Part shown: positions 12,106 to 23,062 of the stretch, piece by piece
Layout of the letters: every line of letters starts with the position of its first letter
Numbering within the stretch: position 1 is the first letter of the stretch
NCBI GenBank assembly: GCA_039000515.1
Contig: JBCFYV010000012.1
Coordinates: 117,787,849-117,851,848 of the forward strand
Direction: 5' to 3'
Source: Timema cristinae
Lineage: Eukaryota > Arthropoda > Insecta > Phasmatodea > Timematidae
Length of the DNA: 64,000 bases
Made by a program: the position numbers and the translations under genes
Notes under the pieces: generated by a model
Database searches by the model: none
Seen by the model: only the letters and a program-made list of their open reading frames with translations
What the model was told of the DNA's origin: nothing

Positions 12106-12445
12106 TCCATTGACACAGCTTCTGTTTCCAGCCATATAAAAATAGTGCTGCTATCTACACCTTCCTTGACACAGCTTCTGTTTCCAGCCATATCAAAATA
12201 GTGCTGCTATATACACCTCCCTTGACACAGCTTCTGTTTCCAGCCATATCAAAACAGTGCTGCTATTTACATCTCCCTTGACACAGCTTCTGTTTCCAGC
12301 CATATCAAAATAGTGCTGGTATCTACTTCTCCCTTGACACAGCTTCTGTTTCCAGCCATATCAAAACAGTGCTGCTATCTACACCTCACTTGACACAGCT
12401 TCTGTTTCCAGCCATATTAAAACAGTGCTGCTATCTACACCTCCC
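12106..12445. repeat. 57-58-bp tandem repeat, about 6 copies
   Basis: Units contain 'ttgacacagcttctgtttcc' followed by 'agccatatcaaaa(t/c)agtgctgctat'. Copies differ by a few substitutions. The array is in the SLC26 intron about 215 bases past the donor of exon 12660-12824. On the plus strand each unit carries a pyrimidine tract plus CAG, but this is antisense to the gene. Confidence 0.9.
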
Positions 12446-12659
12446 AATAGTACTTTATTATACGCCTACCACATGCGTAGCAGTTACGTTTTGTTCTCTC
12501 CAACGTAAAAGTTGTAAGGCGTTTGCCGTATTTTTTTTTAGTAATTACTAGTGGATGTTTACTGGTTTGTTTGTTTAAAAACGCATCACCGAGAACCGGG
12601 CCAGATAATCGAGCGCCGGATAGTCGCGACTCTCTAGTGTATATTTCTCTGGGACTCAC

Positions 12660-12824
12660 CAAAAGCCTTTGCTATAGCGATGTGTCCTAGGATGGATAAG
12701 AGAGGGACCACTCCTATCGCAGTCCCGTAGATGTTGACCATGTCGCCGAAGGTGTATTCCGTGGTGTTGCTAGAGGTGCTGAATGGAGGGGGTTGGAATG
12801 GCGGCAGACCCTCCCTGACGTCAC
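12660..12824 (-). CDS. SLC26 transporter exon (extracellular loop and IAIAKAF helix)
   Basis: Encodes about 55 residues: DVREGLPPFQPPPFSTSSNT, then TEYTFGDMVNIYGTAIGVVP, then LLSILGHIAIAKAF. The human SLC26A11 counterpart has EGLPPVRIPPFS, then VVPLMGLLESIAVAKAF. The exon starts after tttcccag (G|GT codon) and ends CTTTTG|GTGAGT, phase 1 on both sides. An N-glycosylation sequon (NTT) lies in the loop after FSTSS. Confidence 0.92.
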
Positions 12825-13714
12825 CTGGGAAACAAAAGCAAAAGGAAGGTTAGAGGTGAAAAAAAACCACCAATAAATAAACGATTGTTTTGAAACTGAA
12901 GTAACATGTTTTGGTTGATTTTAATTAATTGATAGAAGGTATGCAATCAGGGCCTTGGGCTGTAAAAAGAATTTAAGGCCCCGACATCAAACAAATATAT
13001 TTTCATTTACAACATTTCAAAATATTTGTTTTTTATTTACAATATTAACTGTTAAAATTCAATGTTAAGGATATTATTTAAATAAGGAAATATTATCATA
13101 ATAATGAATTAGATTTATTTAAAATAAAAATGGCATTACAATATATTTAGTTTGTTTTAGTTAATCTTGATAAGGACAGAAAATAATGTTAACCTCTTTT
13201 TTTTTATCGCAGTGGTTTGTGGGGCACTGGAGCGTTTGACCCTATCACAAATGTCGGCGAATCAAAATGGCGCCCGCAAATTATTTTTATTATTGGCAAG
13301 CGCTAACATTGAGAGCGGGAAGAGTGTGAACTAAGAGTAAAATAAATATCGATCAAATTATATCGATCTATCGATTGTTTTCAATGTATTGAATCGCATG
13401 GGTTTGTGCGAAATGAAATGGTGATATTAAGATATTGCTATTCTGTAATGATATTCTTCGTTTCTTTTTCACTTTTTCATGTTTTGTTCAACTGTTTAAA
13501 ATAACATAAAAATAATAAAAATCGATTCAGTTTAATAGAATAGAAAGAAAAAAAAATGTATTCACACGAGCCTTAAAGCGTTATCTGATATATGAAATAT
13601 ACCAATAAATTGGGTACTAAAACTTCAAAATAAACGTAACCTATGAATTTGTAAATAGATCGATACATTTCTTAAATCGTTACGTCGTTGACATCCGCAG
13701 ACAGAAGTGCTCAC
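12825..13714. other. SLC26 intron, AT-rich
   Basis: No exon or clear mobile element is recognised. A short patch at about 13200-13260 ('gtggtttgtggggcactgg') may be an old repeat. Confidence 0.6.
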
Positions 13715-13895
13715 CAGTCAACCTGAAAGGGGGGTTCTCCCCGTTCTCGTCCGACAACGTGTAGGCCAACACGATACCGATGATGATGACCAACGCGTTC
13801 CTCGCCAAGGACAAGAGCCAGATAAATGTGCGGAACAGACGTAAGCCCGGACTTAACTGGCTGTTGTTTCTTCCGGTGCTGAAATCTTTCAGTTT
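13715..13895 (-). CDS. SLC26 transporter exon (ARNALVIIIG membrane segment)
   Basis: Encodes about 60 residues: KLKDFSTGRNNSQLSPGLRL, then FRTFIWLLSLARNALVIIIG, then IVLAYTLSDENGENPPFRLTG. The human SLC26A11 counterpart reads SRGLVWAATTARNALVVSF. The acceptor is gtgtttcag|AAA (phase 0) and the donor CTG|GTGAGC (phase 1). The RNAL motif and the following hydrophobic helix are diagnostic of this subfamily. Confidence 0.92.
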
Positions 13896-14025
13896 CTGAA
13901 ACACGATCAGAACATGTGACACTCATACAATTAACTACTGCCTTCAAAATGTCAACTTAAACCACATCATCTTATTCTATCAGCGCGTCACCCATTCGGG
14001 TTGCACGTGAATGAAATAACTACGA

Positions 14026-14285
14026 CACATTTCGGTTGTCTAAGGGTCTACGCTGAGGTGTCACTCTCGCAAATGGGTGGACTGCCGATTACGAGGAGAT
14101 CGGGGTTGAAATCCTGGTCGGGTACACCTGGAGGTGGTATGCATAAATTGTTTTCCAGCGTCCCTTCACGCAAATGTGCGTACAATTCCTCTAAATTAAA
14201 TCTTCCTCGTCCCTAACACGTAAATGTAATTTTGTTCGTGTGCGAATTCGAACAGCTAGTGAGACGCGATAATAAAACGTATCAT
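14026..14285 (+). mobile_element. tRNA-derived SINE, group B
   Basis: The head has 'ttcggttgtctaagggtcta' (A-box-like) and 'ggggttgaaatcctggtcgg' (B-box-like). The body contains 'gttttccagcgtcccttcacg' and 'tcttcctcgtccctaacac', and it ends 'gtgagacgcgataataaa'. Antisense within the SLC26 intron. Confidence 0.75.
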
Positions 14286-14395
14286 GCTAATGTGAGAACC
14301 CCCTCATCTCACTGTAAACGGTGACCAAGTGCAAGCCTGTGAGCCTGACGCCTTGAGCCGCCAGTTCAGAAGGACTCTCTCTCTTTCTCTCTCAC

Positions 14396-14616
14396 CCTCA
14401 TGGCAAGAAGCACGACGATGGTGCCGAAACCCAAGATGCTGTCCCACTTCTGCACCTGACCGATGTTCCTGAAGAAGTTGATCCAAGTGTCGAGGAATCC
14501 GTCGGCGCTCCCCGGTATCCCCAGGAGACTCTTGAGCTGCGAGGACCCGATCGTGATGGCGGCCGCCGACGTGAACCCCACGGTCACCGGTATGGAGATG
14601 AAGTCCACCAGGAAAC
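14396..14616 (-). CDS. SLC26 transporter exon (DFISIPVTVGFTSAAAITIG)
   Basis: Encodes about 73 residues: FLVDFISIPVTVGFTSAAA, then ITIGSSQLKSLLGIPGSADG, then FLDTWINFFRNIGQVQKW and DSILGFGTIVVLLAMR. The human SLC26A11 counterpart is LDFISYPVIKGFTSAAAVTIG, then GQIKNLLGL. The donor is AGG|GTGAGA (phase 0). The acceptor is ctgacgaag|GT, a weaker site, but its phase completes the Gly codon from exon 16908-17103. Confidence 0.92.
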
Positions 14617-16060
14617 CTTCGTCAGAAGATGGTAGGTAGCCTGTTAGGGTTTTCCGTCACGCGCTCCCGTCGGGAGCAAGGGGGAAGGGATGCCCGTCTT
14701 TCAGGACCGTACCACGGGGGGGTGTTTTGGGGGATCAACCTCCATCCCAACCCTTAAACTTAATATTATTAATGTACACTTTATTTTTTCCTCAATGTCC
14801 AAGCTACAATTTTATTGGAGTATTAAAAAATATTCACTATATCTTCAATCTTAAGGTTTTTTTTAACTTTAAAACATTTCAAGGACGAATAAATAATAAT
14901 TGAAGGGGTGCCTCTAAAAACGTTCCAAGTGACGACATTTCAGTAAGTTACGTCTCGATACTAAAAAATTCCTAATAATCTGGTATATCACGTGGTAACA
15001 TAAATTAGCTGATTTTTTTAAAAACTGAAGTCATGCGTATTAGTTTTTCCCCACGTTCCAGAAAAAATTGGTCAAATATGTCAAATGTCAGTCGCAACCT
15101 TTTTAAAGACACCCCTTCAAATTATTTAACAGTTATTTGTCATCTCCTGTGGAGAGACTTTACCTCAAGACACCTAAAACCTAGATTTGTTCATTAAATA
15201 AGTAAATGGTGCGTCACACAGACTTTCTCGCTACTAAAGTGCTATCTAAATTATACTTATATCTCGTAAGAAATAATATACATTGCTATAGAAACATAAT
15301 GGGGGAAAAAAAAGAAGAACATCGTATTTCATCAAAGAGTATACATGAAATAATATACACTGTTACAGAAACATATTATTTGTTCTGTGTATTTTAAACT
15401 CCAAAGTTTTCCAAAGCTTTATTTAATTTTTTTATATATATTCTTTCAAATAAAAGTTTTATAACTTTAAGAGCGCTACAAATTTACATATTTCCACTTA
15501 TGTAAAGTACCCCCAAAGTAATGTTCATGAGAAATTGAGGTAAGCCAATTTGTTTGTGATGTTAAACAATCCCTGAATACGAATTTTAGTTAAAATTGTT
15601 AGAACCAATTTTGAGAAAAACTCTCTTTTCTCTGTTATGTTTTTTATTCCTTATGTAAACTACATTTAATTTTAGGGTTAGACATATAGTTTAAAAAACA
15701 TCATCTCTAGGGTTACCAAATTTTAGCCCGATCAGTAAAGTGGTTTCGGCTCTAGGCCACGATACAGACTCACACTACCGCGAAAACCCCCTTTTTTCAG
15801 TTTCTGACTATCATGAAACGTCAATATTTTTCAAAATCTTGAAATAGATTTTTTTTTAACGATCACAATACTTTTGCTGTTCGATAGGTCACGTGAAAGT
15901 AAGAGTTGAACATTCTTGACCTCAAAACAGTGGGTCAAAAAAAAATTAAAAATTATGCCTGAACGTTTTTTGTTTCGCTTTGATATGTTTTAAGTTTGAT
16001 CGTATTCCATCAGTTAGTAAAAACATTTAACAGGGACACATATTGTCCTCGTTCTCTTTT
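14617..16060. other. SLC26 intron, AT-rich
   Basis: No exon is recognised. A homopolymeric G run lies at about 14717. The right part, about 15720-16060, may be an outer portion of the dispersed repeat that follows. Confidence 0.5.
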
Positions 16061-16069
16061 TATTTTATT

Positions 16070-16855
16070 TTCACACCTCGGAGCAAGAAGTATTGTGATC
16101 GTAAAAAAAAAATCTAGTTCGAGATTTTGATAAATGTAACTAAAATAGTTGTTTTCGCAATGACGCATGTCTCTGTCTGTACCTAGGGGTGTAGCCGAAA
16201 CTGGTCTACCGATTGGAATAAAACTTGATATCTGGGCTTTTTGGAATTAGATATCTAACCCTAAATTTAAGGGTAGTTTACTGAAGAGCAAAGTAAGAAA
16301 AAAAATCCATTTTCTCGAAACTCGTTCTAATGATTTTGATTAAATCGAATACCTAGACGTTGTTTGTAAAAACAAAACAAAACAAGATGACAACTCTCAT
16401 TTTATCATGAAAATGATTTTGAGGGTAGGCCTCTGCTTTACATTGGGGAAATTTTCCAATTTTCATAATTTCTCCGCAACTATTTGAAATACTAAAAGAC
16501 TTATCATTGTGAAGTTGTAGTACTATTAAAGATAAAAATCTTTTATTTGAAATATATTTTTATAAAACCGATAGTTTCTGAGCTATAAGCAAATATATGT
16601 ACTTTATAATTCAGGTCTTTGAAAATGTATTTGATTCTTAAGCTCTTTGGTGGATAAAGATGTTTTTCTCCATTTTTCTGTAACGGTGTTCCTAGCTACT
16701 AATGCCATAGAGTAAGTAAGGAACAGTGTTTATTATTTCATTTATGATCTTTGTTGTAGTGTTTCTACAACAAATATTACAAGTTTTTTTTAATAAATGC
16801 CTATTTTAAGATAAAATTGGGAGAAAGTCTGTGCGGTGCACCCTAACATTTATTT
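16070..16855. repeat. Dispersed repeat E, copy 1
   Basis: Matches 50995-51825 in the same orientation with moderate divergence. Shared blocks include 'gaagtattgtgatcgtaaaa', 'ctgagctataagcaaatat', 'gaagttgtagtactat' and 'atgatctttgttg'. No coding sequence is visible in either copy. Each lies in an intron, here antisense to SLC26 and there in the sense orientation of SNX14. Confidence 0.8.
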
Positions 16856-16907
16856 ATTATTTTTAGCACAGGGTAAACCGGCTAATAAAAAACCATACAC
16901 AGCTCAC

Positions 16908-17103
16908 CCAAGTGCAGCACTCCTAGAATAAATATTATGACTCCGGAGATGAAGCAAATGAGAACAGCGAAGTCCTCTGTGTGTTCCATGACGTAAGGTT
17001 GCGTTAGTAAACCCAAAATGGCGGTGGGTCCGACAGTTACGTCTTTACAGCTACCGAAGAATATGTATACGAACGACGACATGAAGCAAGAGTAGAGGCC
17101 ATA
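16908..17103 (-). CDS. SLC26 transporter exon with the sulfate-transporter signature (YGLYS / DVTVGPTA)
   Basis: Encodes about 65 residues: YGLYSCFMSSFVYIFFGSCK, then DVTVGPTAILGLLTQPYVME, then HTEDFAVLICFISGVIIFIL and GVLHLG. The human SLC26A11 counterpart is YGLYSAFTGCFVYFFLGTSR, then DVTLGPTAIMSLL. With the PQ ending the previous exon, this makes the P-x-Y-G-L-Y sulfate-transporter signature. The acceptor is tttccag|TAT (phase 0) and the donor TTGG|GTGAGC (phase 1). Two membrane helices are evident. Confidence 0.95.
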
Positions 17104-17764
17104 CTGGAAACAAATGAGTGATACGAGGCGTTTAAAATGTTTAGGGCTGTCTTATAGGACTAGCTAAGCCGGCTCTCCGCGATGCGTCAATTGCTGGGCG
17201 CTTTGTGGTCGGAAGAAAGGGGGTTTCCCAAATGGAGGGAGGATCGGAATCTCATCTACTGGGGGTGTGGCATCCATCCCCCTTCTCGAGGGAGAGTTTC
17301 AGGAATTTAACCTTGCGTGAGGGGATTTTAGAGCATCTGAATACAATTCTGAGCTGTGTGTTTCATGAGCCAATTTTAACAAAATAAGTTTCTAAAAAAT
17401 TTACAAAAAATAAAAATGTAACTGTATCTGAACCCATTGAAAAAGAAAGCTGTTGAAGAAAGAATGGGAGGAAATCAAAATTTTATCATTTTTATATCTG
17501 TTAGCCCGGATATTAATAATTCAAAGTTGTTAGTAGCAAATTGCAGATACATCCCAAACATATCATTTTGATTTTTTAATAAAAAATAACATAAAACAGT
17601 AAATTTGGCTGTTTCGTGGGTCCCCTACCATCCACGTCACAGGGCGTCCTCAGACTGCGGATAGAGGGTACGGCCTTCAGATATAAAGAGTAGCTAAGAA
17701 TAAATGTCGCGGACAGCCGACAGGTGTGGTCTTCCATCTTGGGGGTTGAGAGAATGATTGAAAG
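17104..17764. other. SLC26 intron
   Basis: No exon is recognised. GC-richer patches at 17160-17330 and 17615-17740 may be old repeat sequence. Confidence 0.5.
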
Positions 17765-17960
17765 TAAGTATGTAGGGAAATTACTGCAAGTGAGGCCAAA
17801 AAAGAGATAGAAGGAGCAGAGGCAGAAATGTGAAGTTAAGAGAATAATGGAAGCAATTAAGGATGAAGAATGGTGGAGGTATAGAGGAATATGGAGGAAT
17901 TTTAATAAACTGACCCGGCCACAGGCTGGAAACAGTTGTTGATGTCTTAGTAATAAAGTT
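17765..17960 (+). mobile_element. LINE 3' end (plus strand)
   Basis: Reads forward into the end of a non-LTR element: 'gaggccaaaaaagagataga', then 'atggaagcaattaaggatga' with 'agaatggtggaggtatagag', then the conserved 3' end 'ctgacccggccacaggctgg'. The C-terminal reading MEAIKDEEWWRYRGIWR is partly open. It is the inverse orientation of the copies at 11640, 46790, 47800 and 60262. Confidence 0.65.
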
Positions 17961-18267
17961 CATCTAAAAATAAGATATCAAGAGCTTCTAATAATACTTA
18001 ATTATAGAGTACTTAATAATTTCTCCTCGCCTCTTTAATTAAACGGACAAAGAAGGTATTGTAATATTATTTTTTCTGCAAATATGGCAACATACGTTTC
18101 TGGTTTTCAAATAACGAGGTTCCTATGAAAATCAAACCGTATTTATCTTAGACCATACAATCAGAAACTTTCATTGGAATCATTTTAGTAACTAGTTTAA
18201 ATCCCCAGGGAAGGCGTTATACTATTTCATTAACTTGGTAATACTAGGTTGATAGTAGGCTAGTTAC

Positions 18268-18512
18268 CTGAGGGCCAAGTCCTGCTACAATGGCGTAGGC
18301 GATACCCTGAGGAATGGCCGTCAGAGCAACGGTGATTCCAGCCAACAGGTCGTGAGGTAAGTCCCCGAGACGGGAGAGAGAGCAGCCATTTTGCTATGGG
18401 TAATTTCCGGTACAGGAACTTCCGGGAGAAGATCTTCCTCCCTCTGTTCTTCAGCCAGTGTGTCAAGGAGATGTTGCTTCTGCTGGGGGGTTCTGATCTC
18501 GTCGCTTATCAC
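18268..18512 (-). CDS. SLC26 transporter exon, N-terminal cytoplasmic region and first helix, with apparent frameshifts
   Basis: The downstream part reads GDLPHDLLAGITVALTAIPQ, then GIAYAIVAGLGPQ and the donor CAG|GTAACT. This is the first SLC26 helix (family: DxxAGxTVGLTxIPQ). The upstream part, RKFLYRKLPIAKWLLSL, is the conserved stretch just before the helix but is one base out of frame with it; the break lies in 'ctctctctcccg' (about 18365-18385). A second break at a run of six Gs (about 18485-18490) separates RKIFSRKFLY from VISDEIRT at the exon start. Both breaks sit in simple runs, so consensus errors are likelier than pseudogenisation. Confidence 0.85.
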
Positions 18513-19149
18513 CTTGGTGTTAATACAAAGGAAATATTTGATATGTTAGTAATATTAATAATATATGATTACAAAATTATATTATCCTAGTTTACCGTTG
18601 CAGCAATGGCTGCAGATTATCGGCTAAAATGTTTTCAAAACTTTTTATTGGGAAAAGTTCTATTATTATATTAAATTCTAAGATATAATTTCATAGGAAA
18701 TAGAGTCCCTCAATATTTTCTTCTGTCTAATAAAAAATAATGTACAATTATATTAAATTTATTTTAAAATTAGAATTTGAGTGATTATAATTTTTTTTTT
18801 AATTCTAAAAATAATATATTTGTATGTATTTATGATTTATGCATGGATATATTACAGAAATTCAACATAAAATATTGATAGTACAAATATATTACTCGAA
18901 CTAAAATAAAAATCTCGATGGTTTCATTCGATGTCGACTCGAAGTGAAAATGTCAACTTGCACACCCCTAATATTGTTCCCCTTTACACTACAATGAGGT
19001 AAAACTATCCCTCACAATCTTTTTAAATCAATTTGTTGTACCATACCCCTTGAATGAGTTTTTAATATTACCAACAAAAAAAAATAATTATTTAGCGACT
19101 ATCAGAAGTAGCCGACGTTTTCCGGAGTAACCACGCAATGGATTGTGTG
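18513..19149. other. SLC26 intron, AT-rich
   Basis: No exon. The patch 18890-18975 ending 'cttgcacacccctaat' looks like the end of a hAT-type repeat (CAGGGGTGTGCA-like terminus), but no partner end was located. Confidence 0.4.
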
Positions 19150-19270
19150 GTTACGGGTTCGGCCAGACTGCCAAGCGTGCGAGCGAGCGCTGCGAGCGAG
19201 CGATGCGATGCGAGCGCGCAAGACGATGGGTGGCCAAAATGGCGAGCGCGCGAGCTGAGCGAGCGCGTAA
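19150..19270. repeat. GC-rich GAGCGAGCG repeat block
   Basis: Island of 'gcgagcgagcg' motifs in an AT-rich setting, preceded by 'ggttcggccagactgcc'. The block at 20520-20570 has the same motif reversed, ending 'cagtctggccgtacc'. Likely a piece of a GC-ended MITE related to 20375-20590. Confidence 0.5.
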
Positions 19271-19282
19271 TTAGCGGACCCA

Positions 19283-19550
19283 TAGTTATTATTATTAGCA
19301 CCGCGTTCTTATACCGTTCGGTTATACGCACTTACGCTAATTGTAATGGTAGGTTATTGTGAGATGAATGAAGGACCTACAGTTTATACGTGAATCCGAA
19401 CACGGTGGCGACCTGGCATTCCACATTCACAGTTCTAGTCAAAGGTGAATGGAAGGATTGGAAATAAGATTAAATCTGTGCGGGACGAGGATTGAACCCC
19501 GGTGCAGCACAGAAGTCTGGACACCTTACCTAGACATAGGTCACCGCCCC
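19283..19550 (-). mobile_element. tRNA-derived SINE, group A
   Basis: On the minus strand the head has 'aaggtgtccagacttctgtg' and a B-box-like 'ggggttcaatcc', then the body (cagatttaatctt, cacgtataaactgtaggtcc) and the tail 'cgaacggtataagaacgcgg'. Compared with the copy at 31798 it lacks many single bases. A long C run follows. Confidence 0.8.
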
Positions 19551-19959
19551 CCCCCCCCCCCTAGTTAGAGAGATGTATCTGTCAAAACACTTAGTACATC
19601 TCTGCTCCTCGAAAATTCTTACAGAAAATATTGTGTATTTATAAAAGAAAAATGTGAAGTTGCATCCAATTAATAAATTGAGAAATGCGTATGGTACTGT
19701 ACTGTAAGTGTTTTAAAATCAGTTAGCAGCACCAGTGGCGAATGTGCGTTGCATCGATAGCTTTTGACTAGAGGCAAAGGTTCGAATCTTGGCTCAGTGA
19801 AATGAAGGTGATTTAAACCTATTTATTGTTGTGGTTTTCATACTCCTCAAACTAATGGTGATTCTATTTGTAAAGCTACTTGATATAATATTGAATTATT
19901 TTACAATATCGGTTTACATATATACATTATACATTTATGGTCTTACCAATTAAATGAGG

Positions 19960-20254
19960 CATTATTATTATTATTATTATTATTATATTATTATTAGCAC
20001 CGCATTTACTTCCCGTTCGGTAATGCACTTACGCTAATGTGTAATGGAGGGTGATTGTGAGATGAATGAAAGGGCTACAGTTAACGTGGAATCCGAACAC
20101 GGTGAGGCTGGCTTCCCCACATTCAAGATGTGATTAATACACGTCTGTCAGAGGTGAAGGAAGGGCTTGGAAATAAGATAAATCTGTGCCGGACCGATTG
20201 AACCCCGGCTGCCAGCACAGAAGTCTGACACCTTACCCTATGACCGCCAGTCAC
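19960..20254 (-). mobile_element. tRNA-derived SINE, group A
   Basis: Same family as 31798-32068, opposite orientation, preceded on the plus strand by (ATT)n, which is the SINE's 3' tail. Many single-base gaps relative to other copies. Confidence 0.85.
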
Positions 20255-20374
20255 GGGCATTAATAGCAAGTATGTAAACTATCACTGATAGAAAAAGTCA
20301 AATATCATGTCAAAATGAGAAGTTTCCCAGCACTCAATGAACCAACATACAATAATATTGCCTAGCGCCTGTAA

Positions 20375-20590
20375 ACTAGACTGTACCGGGTCGAGCGCGC
20401 GCGCTTGAAAAATAGAACCAGTTCTATCTTTCAAGCGCGCGCGCTCAGTCGCTCGCGCGCTCGCTCGCTCGCTCGCTCCAGTGTGGCCACCCCCATTACA
20501 ACCAATGTGTTCTATTTTATATTTTAGTCGCTCGCGCGCTCGCTCGCTCGCTCGCGCGCTCAGTCTGGCCGTACCCTACCCGGGAAATGT
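20375..20590. mobile_element. GC-rich foldback MITE-like block
   Basis: 20393-20446 is a near-perfect palindrome: 26-bp arms beginning GAGCGCGCGCGCTTGAAA, one mismatch, tiny loop. It is followed by two (GCTC)n/(GCGC)n blocks separated by 'ccagtgtggccacccc'. The outer sequences 'tagactgtaccggg' and 'cagtctggccgtaccc' are roughly inverted. This resembles a short inverted-repeat element, possibly hAT-type, but target duplications are not clear. Confidence 0.55.
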
Positions 20591-20715
20591 TTTTCTTTGC
20601 TTAAAAAAACACTTTATTTTATCTATTCCGATCCAGTTTTTATTTAATTTTAAAAGAATCCAACCAAAAATTTAAAAGTCCAGCTTTAAGTCGCATATAT
20701 GTTCGTGTACATAGG

Positions 20716-21012
20716 TTATTATTACTATTATTATTATTATTATTATTATTATTATCATTATTATTATTTATCACCGCGTCTTACTACCCGTTCGGGTTAT
20801 ACACTTTAAGTACTAATTACGCTAATGGATTAGGAATTGGGAAGGTTGAATTAAAGGAAGTGAACCCGCATTTGCGTGGAGGAGAGTGGAAAACCATTTA
20901 GGAAAAACCACCCCCAGTTCACACGACCGAGATTCGAACCTCAATCTCCCCGTCCTCGGCAGTCTAGCTCAACACGACTAGCGCGTTAGCCAACTACGCC
21001 ACCGAGGCGGGT
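20716..21012 (-). mobile_element. tRNA-derived SINE, group B
   Basis: On the minus strand the head is 'cgcctcggtggcgtagttgg', with a B-box-like 'gaggttcgaatctcggtcg'. It is followed by 'aaccatttag' and 'ctccacgcaaatgcgggttc' type body motifs and the tail 'cccgaacgggtagtaagacg', ending in (TAA)n. Confidence 0.88.
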
Positions 21013-21249
21013 ACATAGGTTATTTATTTTTAAAATGTCAGTCCTTTGCTTGTGGTGGATATCGCGCAACGCTCATGACAGACAGACAGACTAAACATTT
21101 TACTAATATAGATATACAAATCATGGTTTCCATGGAGAAGTCAACAAATAATGATTGTACAGATAAGTAACTCCACACACAGAAAAAAAAACACATGGAA
21201 ATTCGTTAGTCAGCCCCCAAGAGGCCGTGAATCCCCCTTCAAATCTCAC

Positions 21250-21351
21250 CTGACGAGAAGGTGTCACCAAGCAAAGGGGCGAGGGCTCCCGGTAGGATCT
21301 CATGAGGCGGTTGTTGATGTTTCCCCTGTTGCTGTTGCTGTTGCAAGAGCC
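21250..21351 (-). CDS. Probable 5' coding exon of the SLC26 transporter
   Basis: A possible exon from tgtcttgtag| to CGTCAG|GTGAGA. Its donor phase (0) matches the start of exon 18268-18512. The reading is GSCNSNSNRGNINNRL, then MRSYREPSPLCLVTPSRQ, with an ATG at 21303-21301. The N-terminal tail of SLC26 proteins is poorly conserved, so the assignment rests on phase, splice sites and the low-complexity cytoplasmic character. If the ATG is the start, the preceding bases are 5' leader. No promoter was identified. Confidence 0.45.
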
Positions 21352-21568
21352 CTACAAGACATTGTCCCACCACCAACCACAGGACAGAACATCACATTAA
21401 GCACACATTCATCTTGGTACAGTCACATGGTTTAACACGTGAAACAAAAACAAAAACAAAAAAATTAACTCCATAGTTCGAATAGTAACAATAGCAGACA
21501 TTCACGTTCGTGTTTATTAACACCCGACCTAGGTAACAGATTGACTCTAGAATAGGCCAAACAAACCG

Positions 21569-21680
21569 CTTCGGTGGCCGCGCTGTCTAAAGCGCTACTC
21601 TCGCAGTAGATTGGACTGCCGATGACAGAGGGGTCGAGGTTCGAAGCTAGGGAGAGAGAATTTATTATTATTATTATATT
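21569..21680 (+). mobile_element. tRNA-derived SINE, group B, head only
   Basis: 'cgcttcggtggccgcgctg' and 'gaggttcgaagc' boxes with the intervening 'actctcgcagtagattgg' are clear, then the copy breaks off into (ATT)n. Confidence 0.75.
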
Positions 21681-21989
21681 ATTAATTAATAATACAATAC
21701 CATATAATACAAATTACAGACTATTGCAATTTATATATTAATTTCATTATTATTACTATTCTAGAGGCAATACAGAAAATCTGGTTAATGCGCCTGTTAA
21801 TGTGTATATAGAGTATAGAGCTGAAGGCGCAACATTTTAGATAAATAAGGTAAACATATATAAATTACATAGCTAATGATAGGCTGTTTTTTTTAAATAA
21901 ACTGTTTACTATATAAATAAGGTGTTAATCTGAAACAATGAGTATTTTTATTTGAATATATTGTTACACCTAGACTAAAGTATACTTTT

Positions 21990-22860
21990 ATAACTAGATG
22001 ATAGTACCAAACAAACTAATAATAGGGATATTCTTCTGATGTTATCTATATTAATAGTCTTAAGACGATTATTATTATTACTATCACTAATACTATTAGC
22101 TGACTTCTGGATCGCCAAGAATAATATAATATAAGGCTGATCTAAATTTGAATTTTTATGAATATCTAATATTTTGGACCAATGAATTCCAAGTCTTTAC
22201 ATCATTCCATGAAAGCTTGATTTGATAAAATAATTAGTTTTAGATTTTGGCACTATTAGTTTTTTTTTTTGTAGTTTTATTTCTGGTCGATAAGTTTTGA
22301 TTAACATATTTAAAATTAAGCAAATTGAAGTATTTATAGCATGTTTGATATCATACATAGTTATTAACATCTTATATTTAATTAGTGGTCTCTTATTTAA
22401 GAATCCAAGTAATCTAAACACTGGTGTACTGTGTGCTTTGACATCTGAAAAGTTATCATTCTGACCTTTTTTTTTTCCATTATTAATACTGGTTGAAGAT
22501 GGTTTGTAAGTCCCCAAATTTCAATCCCGTAAAGAAGGTAAGGTGGGAGTAGACAAATGGGAAGTACAAATTTATTATTATCGATAGTGGGAAAATATGT
22601 CCTAGCCTAGAGATAATACCAATATAATTATTTAAAGAGAGTTTTGCTCCGAGACCTGATGTGTGAGACCTATTTTAGGTTATCGTCTAAAGTCATGCCC
22701 GGGTATTTAACGCAATTTACACGATTTATTTTTCCCTCCATTTATTTTTATATCAATATTTTCATTTCTATGTTGTTTAGACTTGATTGATAATTTCATA
22801 TATTTAGTTTTTGTGACACTCAAAAGATAATCTGTTCACCCTAAGCCATGTTGACAAAAA
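21990..22860 (-). mobile_element. Decayed LINE reverse-transcriptase C-terminal region
   Basis: Minus-strand reading with frameshifts gives INRVNCVKYPGMTLDDNL, PYLLYGIEIWGLTNHLQP, and NFSDVKAHSTPVFRLLGF followed by LIKYKMLITMYDI. These are the thumb and connection motifs of jockey/CR1-type LINE reverse transcriptases (typically VKYLGVTLD, PYLxYGIxxWG, RxIxxxxxxxHxxPLF). Multiple stops show it is dead. Unrelated to the WYGHVMRR-type LINE elsewhere in the window. Confidence 0.7.
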
Positions 22861-22914
22861 AAAAAGCCTCCTAAATCACCCTGTAACTCGGGTGCACTAA
22901 TGATTATTTTTACA

Positions 22915-23062
22915 AAAATTGTTTTCCATTCTCCTTCTACGCAAATACGGGTAATTATTCCTAAAGTATAACCTTATTAATCACTAAAACATCAACGTAA
23001 TTAGTTCATAAGCATATAACCCTAACGAGAAGTAAGACGCGGTGCTAAAATAATAATAATAA
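22915..23062 (+). mobile_element. SINE group B, 3' half
   Basis: Body 'gttttccattctccttctac', 'gcaaatacgggta', then the tail 'agtaagacgcggtgctaaa' with (AAT)n. The head is missing. Confidence 0.75.

Noticed and set aside
9733..18512. SLC26 gene as a pseudogene because of frame breaks
   Set aside because: Eight exons keep conserved motifs and phase-compatible splice sites, and the breaks sit in short runs in one exon; sequence error is more economical.
20716..21012. tRNA genes suggested by A- and B-box-like motifs at many SINE heads
   Set aside because: Each head continues into a shared SINE body and tail and lacks a clean cloverleaf acceptor stem; these are SINE promoters, not tRNA genes.
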